A stretch of DNA of 64,000 bases, taken from Acidimicrobiaceae bacterium. Lineage in GTDB: Bacteria; Actinomycetota; Acidimicrobiia; Acidimicrobiales; Ilumatobacteraceae. Shown here one piece after another: positions 50,720 to 61,360 of the stretch. Where the stretch lies: contig CANFUE010000009.1 of the NCBI GenBank assembly GCA_947450115.1, positions 1-64,000 on the forward strand, given 5' to 3'. The notes beneath the pieces were generated by a model. It did not search any database and was not told the DNA's origin. It saw nothing but the letters and a program-made list of their open reading frames with translations. Position 1 is the first letter of the stretch, and every line of letters begins with the position of its first letter. Made by a program: the position numbers and the translations under genes.

Positions 50720-51569
50720 GGCGTTGACGTTCTTTTTCTTCGTAAATACGAATCGCTTTAAAGTTTTCAGACGACAAAGCAGAGCGCGCAAAACTTAGTG
50801 CTTCGGCGCGTTGCCAGCGCACGGTGCGAGCACGAATACGTAAAATTGTGCCGATCTCTTTGCTCGTGTAGCCGGCAGCAACAAGTTTTAATAGGGCGAG
50901 TCGTTCGGGGTCCATGTTGCGCGATTCAAGTTCGGTGAGAGCCTCGTTGCTGCCATCGCAGCCGGAGTGAATACTGTTTGGCTCACGAGTTGCGTCGTGC
51001 AAAAAGCCATCCAAAATTTCAGGGTCGAAGTGTTCCACTGTGGTTCGTCTTTTTCTTTGGGGCACCACAAACTCTTTGTACTCCACATCACGCACAATAT
51101 TTGCGGCAATTTTTCGTGGTCGGTTCTCGCAGGGGTAGGTGCGAATGACCATCCATGCTTGGGCCATCACCGCATTCAGTGCTTCTTCCACGCCACCTGG
51201 GTGAATGCGACCGCGCCGCTTGGCAATGGCAAGGATGGGTGGAACGACACGTTGCACGGCAAGGCGTGCGGCAAGGTCGTCGGTGCGGGCGATGCGTACT
51301 ACTTGAGCCAAATATTGGTCGGCTTCATCGCAGTGAGCTGGGCGGTCAAACCCCATGCGCACCAGCATTTGGTCGAGATGGGTAACAGGCTCTCCGGGGA
51401 GGCCCCACGCATTGGCGTGAGCAATGCATGAAGGTCGTCGCGCCATGGCGTTCCACTCGTCAACAATCACTCGGACTGCAGGTGTGGTGAAATCGGCACG
51501 TACGAGGGGTACGTATTCGTATTGATTCAGTGGGTCGGTGGGTGAGATGGGGCTCTGAGTTGTATGCAT
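50646..51569 (-). CDS. Sigma-factor-like protein with a C-terminal HTH
   Basis: 307 residues. The C-terminal region [47 protein letters not shown] (about 215-265) is a sigma-70 region 4 / LuxR-like HTH. The middle ([46 protein letters not shown]) is helical, reminiscent of region 2. It resembles actinobacterial sigma-like regulators but no named group. The final 24 codons lie opposite the copA end; the long overlap is unusual, though no earlier stop exists. ATG 51569 has no clear SD. Confidence 0.75.
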   Translation of the reverse strand: MHTTQSPISPTDPLNQYEYVPLVRADFTTPAVRVIVDEWNAMARRPSCIAHANAWGLPGEPVTHLDQMLVRMGFDRPAHCDEADQYLAQVVRIARTDDLAARLAVQRVVPPILAIAKRRGRIHPGGVEEALNAVMAQAWMVIRTYPCENRPRKIAANIVRDVEYKEFVVPQRKRRTTVEHFDPEILDGFLHDATREPNSIHSGCDGSNEALTELESRNMDPERLALLKLVAAGYTSKEIGTILRIRARTVRWQRAEALSFARSALSSENFKAIRIYEEKERQRLSGGAISLDATASCSSPQKHLNMP

Positions 51570-51648
51570 GCGTCAAGGTGCGCTTGATGCATCACTCGGA
51601 AACACCTCAAAGGTCTCACCGCAAGTCTCACTCTGCCACAATGAGTAT

Positions 51649-52311
51649 GTGCGCCTCACTTTGCCTTCCGGAACTGATGTAGAAATTGCTCGCCCCAGTG
51701 GCTCGCCTCATATTGGGCTGGTGGTGACCCCCGATATTTTTGGCTTGCGGCCGCTCTATGACAATTTGGTAACGCAGTGGGCTACCGATTGGGGCATGGC
51801 TGTGGCGGCCGTGGAACCGTTCCCTGGGAACAACCTTGGGGCCGACATTGAACCGCGCTATGCGGCAGTCAAAGATATTGATGATGAAAAGCACTTGAGC
51901 GACCTGCACGAGGCAGCCGACGTGCTCGACACCCCTGTCACAGTGCTGATGGGTTTTTGTATGGGTGGGATGTATTGCTTTAAATCGGCGCGCAGTAGTC
52001 GCTTTGCACGCATTGCGAGTTTTTACGGAATGATCACGTTGCCAGAAGCCTGGCGCAGCGCAGTGCAGGGTGAGCCTTTGCAGTACTTACAGACGGGAAA
52101 TGCGCAAAGGGTTTTAGCAATTATTGGTGGGAAAGATCACTACACACCAGCACACGATGTAGATGCGTTACGAGCTACTGGTGCAACCGTTGCGTTTTAC
52201 CCTGAAGGTGAACACGCCTTTGCTCACGATGCCAGTAGACCAGCGCACCGCGCAGAAGATGCTGCCGATGCTTTTCGGCGGGCAAAAGAATGGCTGAGTG
52301 CAGCGAAGTAG
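51649..52311 (+). CDS. Dienelactone-hydrolase family protein
   Basis: 220 residues from GTG 51649 (VRLTLPSGTDVEIARPSGSPHIGLVV). An in-frame ATG at 51568 would add 27 unlike-family residues and overlap the divergent gene. Alpha/beta-hydrolase features are GFCMGGMYCF with Cys as nucleophile, IIGGKDHYTPAHDV with the acid Asp, and YPEGEHAFAHDAS with His. These match the Cys-His-Asp triad of dienelactone hydrolase (ring-cleavage pathways), but the exact substrate is unknown. Confidence 0.87.
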   Translation: MRLTLPSGTDVEIARPSGSPHIGLVVTPDIFGLRPLYDNLVTQWATDWGMAVAAVEPFPGNNLGADIEPRYAAVKDIDDEKHLSDLHEAADVLDTPVTVLMGFCMGGMYCFKSARSSRFARIASFYGMITLPEAWRSAVQGEPLQYLQTGNAQRVLAIIGGKDHYTPAHDVDALRATGATVAFYPEGEHAFAHDASRPAHRAEDAADAFRRAKEWLSAAK

Positions 52312-52327
52312 AGGTGTAGGGCGCGAA

Positions 52328-52993
52328 TTAGCTCGCGCGCACTTCAAGATTTTGACGGTTGAGGAGTTTGTATTGACGGTCGCGTTGCTCTAGCCAACCC
52401 AAACGAATGAAACTTGCAATGGCTTTGTTCACGCGCTCACGAGATGCGCCCACCATGCCGGCGAGTTCTTCTTGAGTGACGGGCAATACGAATTCGTCTT
52501 TGCCTTCAGAAAGTTCCAGCAGGCGCTTTGCCGTGCGGCCAGTGACGTCGAGAAAAACACTGTCGGCAAGTGCTTCGTCCATGGCGCGCAAACGGCGGGC
52601 AAGAACCCGGGTGATGCCCCACAACAAATCGGGGTTGCTAGAGAGTTGTGGTTCTACTGCGGAATATGGAATGCGCAAAACAGTGGAGGGCTCAAGGGCG
52701 CGGGCCAGGGCGCTACGGGCGCCGCCATCGAGCAATGCGAGATCACCAAAGAGGTTGCCTTCCACCATGAGAGCAACAACACTTTCACGTGAGTCGAGGG
52801 GCTTGTTGTCGATGGCAATAGCGATGCGGCCAGAGAGCACGATGTAGAGGGCGTCGGGGGCATCGCCTTCCTTGAAGAGCACATCGCCACGCACCAGGTT
52901 CTTTTCCTGTGCCGAAGCAGCAATGGTGTCGATAACGGCGGGGGAGGCGGCGGAGAAAAACTCGCTGGAGGCAATGATGGAAGCGTGTGACAT
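52328..52993 (-). CDS. Crp/Fnr-family regulator (GlxR-like)
   Basis: 221 residues. The cNMP-binding domain (1-125) has FKEGDAPDALYIVLSGRIAIAI and the phosphate-binding cassette FGDLALLDGGARSALARAL, with Arg/Ser/Ala positions of a cAMP binder. The winged helix (about 150-215) is RLLELSEGKDEFVLPVTQEELAGMVGASRERVNKAIASFIRLGWLEQR. It resembles mycobacterial Crp Rv3676 and GlxR of corynebacteria, global cAMP regulators. It is divergent from ispD with a 29-bp gap. Confidence 0.9.
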   Translation of the reverse strand: MSHASIIASSEFFSAASPAVIDTIAASAQEKNLVRGDVLFKEGDAPDALYIVLSGRIAIAIDNKPLDSRESVVALMVEGNLFGDLALLDGGARSALARALEPSTVLRIPYSAVEPQLSSNPDLLWGITRVLARRLRAMDEALADSVFLDVTGRTAKRLLELSEGKDEFVLPVTQEELAGMVGASRERVNKAIASFIRLGWLEQRDRQYKLLNRQNLEVRAS

Positions 52994-53022
52994 AACACCA
53001 TCACGGTACTACCCTCGGTGCC

Positions 53023-53745
53023 ATGAGCACACCCTCAAATATGCCCACGGGCACATCTCGTGCGATGTTTGACCTCGCGGGAGTGTGGACCATTGTGGTG
53101 GCCGGGGGCAGTGGGCAGCGTTTCGGCGCCCAAAAGCAGTTTTTGGCACTTGGACCAAAGCAAATGGTGGCATGGGCTGTTGATACTGCTTTGCAAGTGA
53201 GTGCTGGCGTTGTGGTGGTGGTGCTAGAAATGAGCGATTTCGTATCGGGCGATGAGCGGGTACAAATTGTTCACGGCGGTGCGAGCCGCACGCAGTCGGT
53301 GCGCAATGGACTTGCCGTGGTGCCGACAAGTGCAGAAGTGGTGTGTGTGCACGATGCGGCGCGCCCATTTGCTTCAGTGGAACTTTTTCAAGCGGTGGTG
53401 CAGGAACTTTCGCCCATGGTGCAGGGAGTTGTTCCGGCCCTAGCCGTGGTTGACACAGTGAAGGTCGTTGATGAAAGCACACATGAGGTGTTGAGTACGC
53501 CACTGCGCAGCACATTGCGCGCAGTGCAAACTCCACAGGCGTTTCATGCAGCATTTTTGCGCGAAGCACACCTTGCAGCTGAACAGGAAAATCGAGAAGG
53601 TACCGATGATGCATCTCTTGTTGAGGCAATTGGTGGCTACGTTGTAGTGGTGCCTGGAGACGTGATGAATCGCAAAATAACTACACCTGAAGATTTTGCA
53701 TGGGCCGAAAACGTCATTACCAATATGCAGCGAGGCAACTCATGA
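53023..53745 (+). CDS. ispD: 2-C-methyl-D-erythritol 4-phosphate cytidylyltransferase
   Basis: 240 residues. The nucleotide-binding start VVAGGSGQRFGAQKQFLAL (GGxGxRxGxxxPKQ-type; here with Gln-Lys-Gln), GGASRTQSVRNGL, VCVHDAARPFAS, and the C-terminal RAVQTPQAFHAAFL and TDDASLVEAIG motifs are all IspD. It makes CDP-methylerythritol in the MEP isoprenoid pathway. Its stop overlaps ispF by ATGA, the common ispD-ispF arrangement. Confidence 0.95.
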   Translation: MSTPSNMPTGTSRAMFDLAGVWTIVVAGGSGQRFGAQKQFLALGPKQMVAWAVDTALQVSAGVVVVVLEMSDFVSGDERVQIVHGGASRTQSVRNGLAVVPTSAEVVCVHDAARPFASVELFQAVVQELSPMVQGVVPALAVVDTVKVVDESTHEVLSTPLRSTLRAVQTPQAFHAAFLREAHLAAEQENREGTDDASLVEAIGGYVVVVPGDVMNRKITTPEDFAWAENVITNMQRGNS

Positions 53746-54239
53746 ATATTCGCGTAGGCCAAGGATTCGATATTCATCGCTTCAACACGGAGCCAACGCC
53801 AGGTCGTGTACTCATTTTGGGCGGTGAAGTTTTTGAAGGCATGCGCTCATTAGCGGGCCATAGTGACGCCGATGTGGTTGTACATGCAGTTGCCGATGCA
53901 CTGCTTGGTGCAGCAGGCCTTGGTGATATTGGTGAACATTTTCCCGACACCGATGCACGCTGGAAAAATGCAAACTCACTTGAGTTGCTTGCAGAAGTAG
54001 CACGCATGGTTGGTGCTGCGGGTTGGACCATTGGCAATGTCGATTGCAGTGTGGTGTGTGAAGAACCCAAGTTGGCACCGCGTCGTGAAGCAATGCAACG
54101 CAATGTCAGCACCGCAGCGGGCGCGCCTGTCACTATTAAAGGACGCCGCGCAGAAGGCCTTGGTGCGCTCGGGCGCGCTGAAGGTATTGCATGTTGGGCA
54201 GTAGCAGTTATGACGAAAACGAATGAAGAGATCGGATAA
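53742..54239 (+). CDS. ispF: 2-C-methyl-D-erythritol 2,4-cyclodiphosphate synthase
   Basis: 165 residues from ATG 53742 (MNIRVGQGFDIHRF), overlapping the ispD stop. The zinc ligands DIH and the late His of HSDADVVVHAVADALLGAAGLGDIGEHFPDTD are present, as is the nucleotide site EEPKLAPRREAM. The C-terminal TIKGRRAEGLGALGRAEGIACWAVAVM is typical. It cyclises the CDP intermediate to MEcPP and forms a homotrimer. It is followed 3 bp later by rlmB. Confidence 0.95.
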   Translation: MNIRVGQGFDIHRFNTEPTPGRVLILGGEVFEGMRSLAGHSDADVVVHAVADALLGAAGLGDIGEHFPDTDARWKNANSLELLAEVARMVGAAGWTIGNVDCSVVCEEPKLAPRREAMQRNVSTAAGAPVTIKGRRAEGLGALGRAEGIACWAVAVMTKTNEEIG

Positions 54240-54242
54240 AAA

Positions 54243-55223
54243 GTGGCACAACGCGCACGTAAACCAGCACCAGGTGCAAAAACTGGCATGCCAAAAGGGA
54301 ATAGAGGTGCACCAGCACGCACATCTGCGGCTCCGGCACGTAGCTCTAACCCACCTAAAAAATCAGGAGCGCCCAAGAAATTTGGTGCGGCAAAGCGCAC
54401 GGGTGCACCTGCACGTGGCGGAAACCGCTTCGACCCTCGTGCAGGTGGCGATCGTTCGCGCCCAGCAGAAAAAGGTTTAGGCGGCGAACAAGTAGAAGGT
54501 CGTCAGGCCGTACGCGAGTTGCTCATTGCTGGTCGTCGTAAAACACGTGAAATTTGGATTGCTAACGACATTGACGCAAACGAAGTGATTGACGATATTC
54601 GTGAACTCGCAGAAGCCGTGCGCGTCACAGTGACTGATGTTCCACGCAAGCACATTGAAAATACGGCGCGCAGCGAAGCACCTCAAGGTGTTATTGCATT
54701 TGCTGCACCGTTGCCAGAAATTGGTATTGAAGAACTGTTGGAGTCGCGCAACGGAGTGCAACCATTCCTTGTTGCGGTTGATGGTGTGACCGACCCAGGC
54801 AACCTCGGCGCGCTATTGCGTTGTTGTGATGGCGCCGGAGTCACTGGAGTCATATTGCCTCGCCACCGATCAGTGCATGTCACGCCCACCACAGCAAAGG
54901 CAGCAGCGGGCGCTGTAGAGCATCTCGATATTGCCGTTGTTTCCGGATTGCCTGCGGCAATTGCACAAATGAAAAAGGCAAAAGTGTGGGTGGTGGGTCT
55001 CGACGACGATGCCGACCGCAGCCTGTTCGACATTGCCTCATTTGCCAACGACCCCATTTGTATTGTGCTGGGCGCAGAAGGCAAAGGAATTGCTCGTTTG
55101 GTGCGCGAGCGTTGCGATGTGGTGGTTTCCATCCCCATGAACGGACAATTGTCATCGCTGAACGTCTCGGCGGCGGGTGCATTGGCTACATATGAGGTAG
55201 TTCGCGCCCGTCAAGCGCAATAA
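54243..55223 (+). CDS. rlmB: 23S rRNA 2'-O-methyltransferase (TrmH/SpoU family, RlmB type)
   Basis: 326 residues from GTG 54243. A long basic Ala/Pro/Lys/Arg tail (about 1-78) precedes the SpoU substrate-binding domain EQVEGRQAVRELLIAGRRKTREIWI. The knotted methyltransferase domain has motif 1 VDGVTDPGNLGALLRCCDGAGV, motif 2 CIVLGAEGKGIARLVRERCD and motif 3 VSIPMNGQLSSLNVSAAGALATYE. It would methylate a guanosine ribose in 23S rRNA. The tail is longer than in E. coli and common in actinobacteria. Confidence 0.9.
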   Translation: MAQRARKPAPGAKTGMPKGNRGAPARTSAAPARSSNPPKKSGAPKKFGAAKRTGAPARGGNRFDPRAGGDRSRPAEKGLGGEQVEGRQAVRELLIAGRRKTREIWIANDIDANEVIDDIRELAEAVRVTVTDVPRKHIENTARSEAPQGVIAFAAPLPEIGIEELLESRNGVQPFLVAVDGVTDPGNLGALLRCCDGAGVTGVILPRHRSVHVTPTTAKAAAGAVEHLDIAVVSGLPAAIAQMKKAKVWVVGLDDDADRSLFDIASFANDPICIVLGAEGKGIARLVRERCDVVVSIPMNGQLSSLNVSAAGALATYEVVRARQAQ

Positions 55224-55257
55224 TTCGGCGTTTGCCTCTAGGATCAACACCGATTAC

Positions 55258-55334
55258 GCCGGGTTAGCTCAGTGGCAGAGCAACCGCCTTGTAAGCGGTA
55301 GGTCGTGGGTTCAAATCCCACACTCGGCTCCACA
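55258..55334 (+). tRNA. tRNA-Thr (anticodon TGT)
   Basis: The acceptor GCCGGGT pairs with ACTCGGC (one G-T). The D arm is GCTC ... GAGC, and the anticodon loop CTTGTAA gives TGT. The T arm is GTGGG-TTCAAAT-CCCAC. The discriminator is T at 55331, and CCA (55332-55334) is encoded, unlike in tRNA-Lys. Confidence 0.96.
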
Positions 55335-55380
55335 TTTCGCAATAAGGTAGGGAAACCCACCAAAACCTTCGGAGGTTGTC

Positions 55381-55965
55381 ATGAGTCGTCCAGCGCGCCC
55401 ACAAGCAGGCGGAAATGGTGCAGGCCAAAACTTCAACTCCACGCTCAGCATCGTTGTTGCAGTCGTTGCCGTTCTCGTCGGATTTTTCATCCTGCGCGAT
55501 ATCAACAGCAACGGGACGAGTTCATCATCGTCGCCCTCAGACGACACCAGCGTCGATGCGGGAACCACTGTTCCCGATGCCGCCGTCACCACGTTGCCAG
55601 ACGCTACAAACACCACTGGCTTCAAGGTTCTCGTAGCCAATGCCTCCGGAGTTCCGGGGAGCGCGGGCGACGTGAGCGTTGCTTTGCAAGGTCTTGGTTT
55701 CATTGTTCAACCGCCGTTGAACAAGAGCGACGCCACTCCCAAGCAAACTCTCACCATGGTGTATTACATCGCTGGCCAAGAAGCCAACGCTGCCAATGTG
55801 GCCGCTGCACTCGGTGGGGTAGCCACAGCACCAATGCCCGACCCTGTGCCAACAGAAACTGGCAACATGGGTGAAGCAAGCGTGTTGGTGTTACTCGCTA
55901 CCGACCTTGCTGGTAAGCCCATTGCTGGTGCACCTGCTGCTACAACAACAACTGTTGCCGGCTAG
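55381..55965 (+). CDS. LytR_C-domain membrane protein
   Basis: 194 residues. One membrane helix near 22-39 (LSIVVAVVAVLVGFFIL) is followed by a Ser/Asp/Thr linker. A LytR_C domain (PF13399; about 80-170) then has FKVLVANASGVPGSAGDVSVALQGLGFIVQPP and MVYYIAGQEANAANVAAAL, then a Thr/Pro/Ala tail. The domain lies outside the membrane and is linked to cell-wall polymer attachment in actinobacteria. It overlaps the convergent glycerate-kinase gene by 4 bp. Confidence 0.85.
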   Translation: MSRPARPQAGGNGAGQNFNSTLSIVVAVVAVLVGFFILRDINSNGTSSSSSPSDDTSVDAGTTVPDAAVTTLPDATNTTGFKVLVANASGVPGSAGDVSVALQGLGFIVQPPLNKSDATPKQTLTMVYYIAGQEANAANVAAALGGVATAPMPDPVPTETGNMGEASVLVLLATDLAGKPIAGAPAATTTTVAG

Positions 55966-56951
55966 TTCAATTTTTTGAGGTAGCCAAGCGCTGCTTGTTC
56001 AATGGAAAACAATGTGCGATTCATCGCAGTGTCGTTGCCGTATAACTGAACAAGATTCATCACGCTAAATGGTGGGCTGAGTGTGGAGTCTGCATCGCCC
56101 ACAATGGCACAAAGTTGTTTCTTTTTGCTGAGTGCAAGGTCGTACATAGAACCCACAACTTTTCCGTCGAAACTTTGTGCGTCGAGAAAACCTTCACCGG
56201 TGAAAATAACATCACAATTTTCTGCGCGTGTATCGAGGTCAATTTCTTCAGCAACGACGTCGAAACCAGGAACAAGTGTTGCGCCGAGCGCGGCAAGGCC
56301 ACCGGCTAGACCACCCGCTGCCCCTGCTCCTTCAATTCTGCTCACGTCCACGCCGTATTGCTCTGCATAAATTTGTTGGAGTCGTTCGAGGCGCCCAGTG
56401 AGCAATGCAATGTGGCGTAACGTGGCACCTTTTTGTGGGCCAAAAACTTGCGCTGCTTGTGTGAAAGGTGTTGTGACATCACATGCAACAAGGAACTCCA
56501 CTGCTTTCAAGCGCGCTGGTGCATGAATGGCACGCACTGCTCCGTAGCCACCATCGGTTGTGGCGGATCCGCCCAAGCACACAATGATTTTTTTCGCGCC
56601 GGCATCGAGTGCTTGGTCGATGAGTTCGCCAGTGCCTGTGGTGCTTGCGGCAATGGGGTCGTTGCGTTCTGCGCCGCCCACAAGTTGCAAGCCACTTGCG
56701 CGCGCCATTTCAATGACTGCCACATCGCGGCTGAGGCGCCATGGTGCTTCCACCATGTCGCCAAGTGGCCCGCTCACCATGCTGGTGCGATTGGGGCCAC
56801 CTAAAACATCGAGTGTTCCCTCGCCACCGTCGGCAAGTGGCGCTTCATCGCAATCGATACCCAGTTCCCAACATGCGTGGCCTACTGCGGCACAGGCTTC
56901 TTGCGCGGTTGCTGTTCCGCGGAACTTATCGAGTGCAGCAAGGACGCGCAT
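55962..56951 (-). CDS. Glycerate kinase
   Basis: 329 residues from ATG 56951 (MRVLAALDKFRGTATAQEAC). The frame stays open to 57134, but that part overlaps the amidase and lacks protein character. Family motifs are DKFRGTATAQEA, PLADGGEGTLDVLGG, ARASGLQL, TGTGELIDQALDAGAKKIIVCLGGSATTDGGYG, and FTGEGFLDAQSFDGKVVGSM. It phosphorylates glycerate in glycolate/serine catabolism (GarK/GlxK type); the product position, 2- or 3-phosphate, is not resolvable. Gap to the divergent amidase is 22 bp, so both messages are nearly leaderless. Confidence 0.93.
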   Translation of the reverse strand: MRVLAALDKFRGTATAQEACAAVGHACWELGIDCDEAPLADGGEGTLDVLGGPNRTSMVSGPLGDMVEAPWRLSRDVAVIEMARASGLQLVGGAERNDPIAASTTGTGELIDQALDAGAKKIIVCLGGSATTDGGYGAVRAIHAPARLKAVEFLVACDVTTPFTQAAQVFGPQKGATLRHIALLTGRLERLQQIYAEQYGVDVSRIEGAGAAGGLAGGLAALGATLVPGFDVVAEEIDLDTRAENCDVIFTGEGFLDAQSFDGKVVGSMYDLALSKKKQLCAIVGDADSTLSPPFSVMNLVQLYGNDTAMNRTLFSIEQAALGYLKKLN

Positions 56952-56973
56952 GGCTACAGCGTAGGGTTTACGT

Positions 56974-58449
56974 ATGAACGCACCTGCACTACAACCACAA
57001 AATATCGCTGACGTTTTGCATTCCGATGCCAATGACCAAGTGGGTGCGCTGCATCGTAAATGGGTGTCGCCGGTGGAACTTGTTGATGCCGCTATAGCTC
57101 GTGCGCAAGCAGTGAACCCGCAATTAAACGCCATTATTCACGAACGATATGAGCGTGCGCGCAGTGAGGCCGCTGCTATAGCTGCGGGGCCAATTACAAC
57201 GCCACTGCACGGAATGCCCGTGGTCGTGAAAGATCTTGAAGCGGCAATTGGCGGTGAGCCACATCACATGGGTTCACGGGTGTTGAAAAATATTGGCAAT
57301 CGCGCCACGCATGATTCATATATTGCTCGACGCTTGAAGCGTGCAGGAGCAATTGTGATTGGCCGTACGAATACACCAGAGTTCGGCAGCACTATTACAA
57401 CAGAACCACTCGCATATGGCGCTGCACATAACCCGTGGAATCTTGAGCACTCCACCGGTGGTTCATCGGGTGGTTCAGCTGCAGCAGTTTCTGCACGCAT
57501 TGTTGCTGTTGGTCACGCAAATGATGGTGGCGGTTCTATTCGGGTACCAGCTAGTGAATGTGGGCTCGTGGGGTTGAAACCTTCGCGTGGTCGTATTAGT
57601 AAAGGTCCAGATACTGGTGAGTCGTGGATGGGTGCAACTGTTGATGGAGTTGTCACACGCAGCGTGCGCGACACTGCGTTGATGCTCGACATTTTGTCGG
57701 GCTATGAAGCAGGCGACCCGTACACCGCTGTTCCTTATGCACGGCCACTGATGGAAGAAGTAGGCAAGCCCGTTGGCTTTTTGCGCATTGGTTTTCTTGA
57801 TCACCCACTCATGCCTGGTGGAGTAGATCATGCAGAAACACGCGCATCGATGGCGAATACACGCAAGCTTTTGGAATCGCTGGGGCACATGGTGGAAGAC
57901 GCGTACCCGGCTGCAATGGATGAAGAAGATTTTGCCGACACCTTCACCGGCATTGTTTCGGTTGCGACCGATGTCGGCGTGAGTGAAATAGAAGCGCTCA
58001 TTGGTCGACCCGTTACTGAAGACGACATTGAAGCCGACAACTTTTTCTTGCGCGAAATTGGTCGCTCCGTCAGTGGCACTCAGTACGTGCAATGGGTGAA
58101 CTGGATGCATGCGTGGTCGCGACGCATGTTGGAGTGGTGGTACCCGCAAGATGGTGCACAACCCTTCGACATTTTGGTGACACCCACACTGGCGGGCCCG
58201 CCACCCAAGTTGGGTTGGTTAAGTGGGCCAGATGGCGGCATCAACATGCGCTCGATTTTGCAGTACACCGCGCAATTCAACGTGACGGGTCAGCCCGCCA
58301 TCAGCTTGCCCTTGCATTGGAGTGCCGACGGTTTACCCATGGGTGTGCAATGTGTGGCAGCCACCCATCGTGAAGACCTGTTGGTGCGTTTGGGCTCGCA
58401 ACTAGAAGCCGCTGCGCCGTGGAGCCACCGCATGCCACCGCTAGTCTGA
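56974..58449 (+). CDS. Amidase (amidase-signature family)
   Basis: 491 residues. The Ser-cisSer-Lys site is visible: [12 protein letters not shown] (Lys near residue 77), and [17 protein letters not shown] with the cis-Ser and nucleophile Ser. It also has [30 protein letters not shown] and [18 protein letters not shown]. Glutamyl-tRNA amidotransferase GatA is excluded by the lack of gatC/gatB context and by the C-terminal sequence. It hydrolyses an amide of unknown identity. It is followed 4 bp later by the MoaD-like gene. Confidence 0.9.
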   Translation: MNAPALQPQNIADVLHSDANDQVGALHRKWVSPVELVDAAIARAQAVNPQLNAIIHERYERARSEAAAIAAGPITTPLHGMPVVVKDLEAAIGGEPHHMGSRVLKNIGNRATHDSYIARRLKRAGAIVIGRTNTPEFGSTITTEPLAYGAAHNPWNLEHSTGGSSGGSAAAVSARIVAVGHANDGGGSIRVPASECGLVGLKPSRGRISKGPDTGESWMGATVDGVVTRSVRDTALMLDILSGYEAGDPYTAVPYARPLMEEVGKPVGFLRIGFLDHPLMPGGVDHAETRASMANTRKLLESLGHMVEDAYPAAMDEEDFADTFTGIVSVATDVGVSEIEALIGRPVTEDDIEADNFFLREIGRSVSGTQYVQWVNWMHAWSRRMLEWWYPQDGAQPFDILVTPTLAGPPPKLGWLSGPDGGINMRSILQYTAQFNVTGQPAISLPLHWSADGLPMGVQCVAATHREDLLVRLGSQLEAAAPWSHRMPPLV

Positions 58450-58453
58450 CCAC

Positions 58454-58732
58454 ATGGCAACAGTTCGCATTCCCACCACCATGCGCCCCCTGTCGGGTGG
58501 AGCATCAACACTGCAAATTGAAGGCGCCACACTTGGCGATGTTTTGCGCAACCTGGAAGCAGCCCACCCTGGTTTTGGTGAGCGTTTGTTCGATGAAACA
58601 GGTGCTTTGCGCAAGTTTGTGAACGTTTTTGTGTCTGACGACGATGTGCGTTACTTGCAAGGTCTCGATACCCCAGTTCCTGCCACAGAAACAGTTTCCA
58701 TCATTCCTGCCGTTGCCGGCGGGGCCCACTAG
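58454..58732 (+). CDS. MoaD/ThiS-family ubiquitin-like protein
   Basis: 92 residues of the beta-grasp fold: MATVRIPTTMRPLSGGASTLQIEGATLGDVLRNLEAAHPGF, RKFVNVFVSDDDVRYLQGLDTPV, and the end VSIIPAVAGGAH. The Gly-Gly that is normally adenylated and thiocarboxylated is followed by Ala-His, so the tail would need trimming to be active, as in some CysO-like or SAMP-like systems. No MoeB/ThiF gene is nearby. It lies just after the amidase. Confidence 0.85.
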   Translation: MATVRIPTTMRPLSGGASTLQIEGATLGDVLRNLEAAHPGFGERLFDETGALRKFVNVFVSDDDVRYLQGLDTPVPATETVSIIPAVAGGAH

Positions 58733-58767
58733 CTCCCGGTTGCTCTTTTGCCACCAGCGTTGGTGGG

Positions 58768-58817
58768 TTAGCACTCTCGGCGGTAGAGTGCTAGCACTCG
58801 AATATCCCGAGTGCGAA
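58768..58817 (+). promoter_or_regulatory. Two overlapping CIRCE elements before groEL
   Basis: The first is TTAGCACTC-N9-GAGTGCTAG (58768-58794), a near-perfect CIRCE, the HrcA operator. The second reuses its right end: CTAGCACTC (58791-58799)-N9-GAGTGCGAA (58809-58817). The shared GAGTGCTAGCACTC lets two HrcA dimers compete or stack. The site precedes groEL by 22 bp. Confidence 0.88.
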
Positions 58818-58827
58818 CCCCACCTAA

Positions 58828-60456
<1,629 letters not shown>

Positions 60457-60478
60457 GCATAAAAGTTTGTAGCGCATT

Positions 60479-61351
60479 GTGATTGGTCTTGTTACCGCCG
60501 CAGTCGCACGCGAACTCGATTCCGATTTACCGTTGCTGGGTGCCGCGCTCGAAAGAGCCGGCACCCAGTTTCATTTTGTCGATTGGCACGATGAAACCGT
60601 TGACTGGTCTCAGTACTCCTTACTCGTGTTGCGTAGTACATGGGACTACCACTTACGCCGTGCAGAATTTTTACAATGGCTCGAGCGAGTTTCGCAGTTC
60701 ACCACAGTACGTAACTCCGTTGAAGTGGTGCGATGGAATAGTGACAAAAAGTATCTTGGCGAACTGAGCGCGGCCGGCGTTGTTGTTGTGTCCACACAGT
60801 TTGTGACGAGTGCTAAAGAAATCCAGTTCACGAAACCCGACATGGATGTTGTGGTGAAGCCAAGTATTTCTGCAGGTTCTCACGACACATTTCGGTACCG
60901 CGATGTAGTAGCAGAAATGAGTGTGGTGGAAGATCACATTGCACGCATTGTGGAAAGTGGCGCAACAGCGATGGTGCAGGAATATCAGCACGCAATTGAT
61001 GGGGCTGGTGAAACGGGGTTGGTGTACTTGAATGGCGTATATAGCCACGCCTTTCGCAAAGGTGCAATATTGCAACATCGCCCGGATATGTCGAATGGTC
61101 TCTATGCCGCAGAAGACGTGGGTGAACGCGACGCCTCTGGCGCAGAACAAGAAACTGCTCAACAGGTCTTGAGTTTTGTGGAACAAAAGTTTGGGGTCAT
61201 GCCGCTCTATGCGCGAGTAGACCTCATTCCGCAAAGCAACGGCACACCGCAATTGATGGAACTTGAATTGGTGGAGCCCTCATTCTTCTTGTGGGCAAGT
61301 GAAGGATCAGCAGATCGCGCAGCACAAGCCATCATTGCGGCAAACAGGTAA
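60479..61351 (+). CDS. ATP-grasp domain protein
   Basis: 290 residues from GTG 60479. The sequence has LLVLRSTWDYHLRRAEFLQWLERV in the N-terminal domain. The ATP-grasp core has MDVVVKPSISAGSHDTFRY (Lys), MVQEYQHAIDGAGETGLVYLNGVYSHAFRKGA (EYxxxID...GE), and LYARVDLIPQSNGTPQLMELELVEPSFFL with the Mg ligands. It resembles the RimK/DcsG-like group that joins a carboxylate to an amine; the substrates are unknown. It is 22 bp after groEL and 9 bp before hemQ, so possibly part of the same transcript. Confidence 0.82.
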   Translation: MIGLVTAAVARELDSDLPLLGAALERAGTQFHFVDWHDETVDWSQYSLLVLRSTWDYHLRRAEFLQWLERVSQFTTVRNSVEVVRWNSDKKYLGELSAAGVVVVSTQFVTSAKEIQFTKPDMDVVVKPSISAGSHDTFRYRDVVAEMSVVEDHIARIVESGATAMVQEYQHAIDGAGETGLVYLNGVYSHAFRKGAILQHRPDMSNGLYAAEDVGERDASGAEQETAQQVLSFVEQKFGVMPLYARVDLIPQSNGTPQLMELELVEPSFFLWASEGSADRAAQAIIAANR

Positions 61352-61360
61352 CCTGTACTC

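Noticed and set aside
56952-57134. Extended N terminus of glycerate kinase
   Set aside because: The extension is antisense to the amidase start, and the family begins MRVLAALDKF at 56951.
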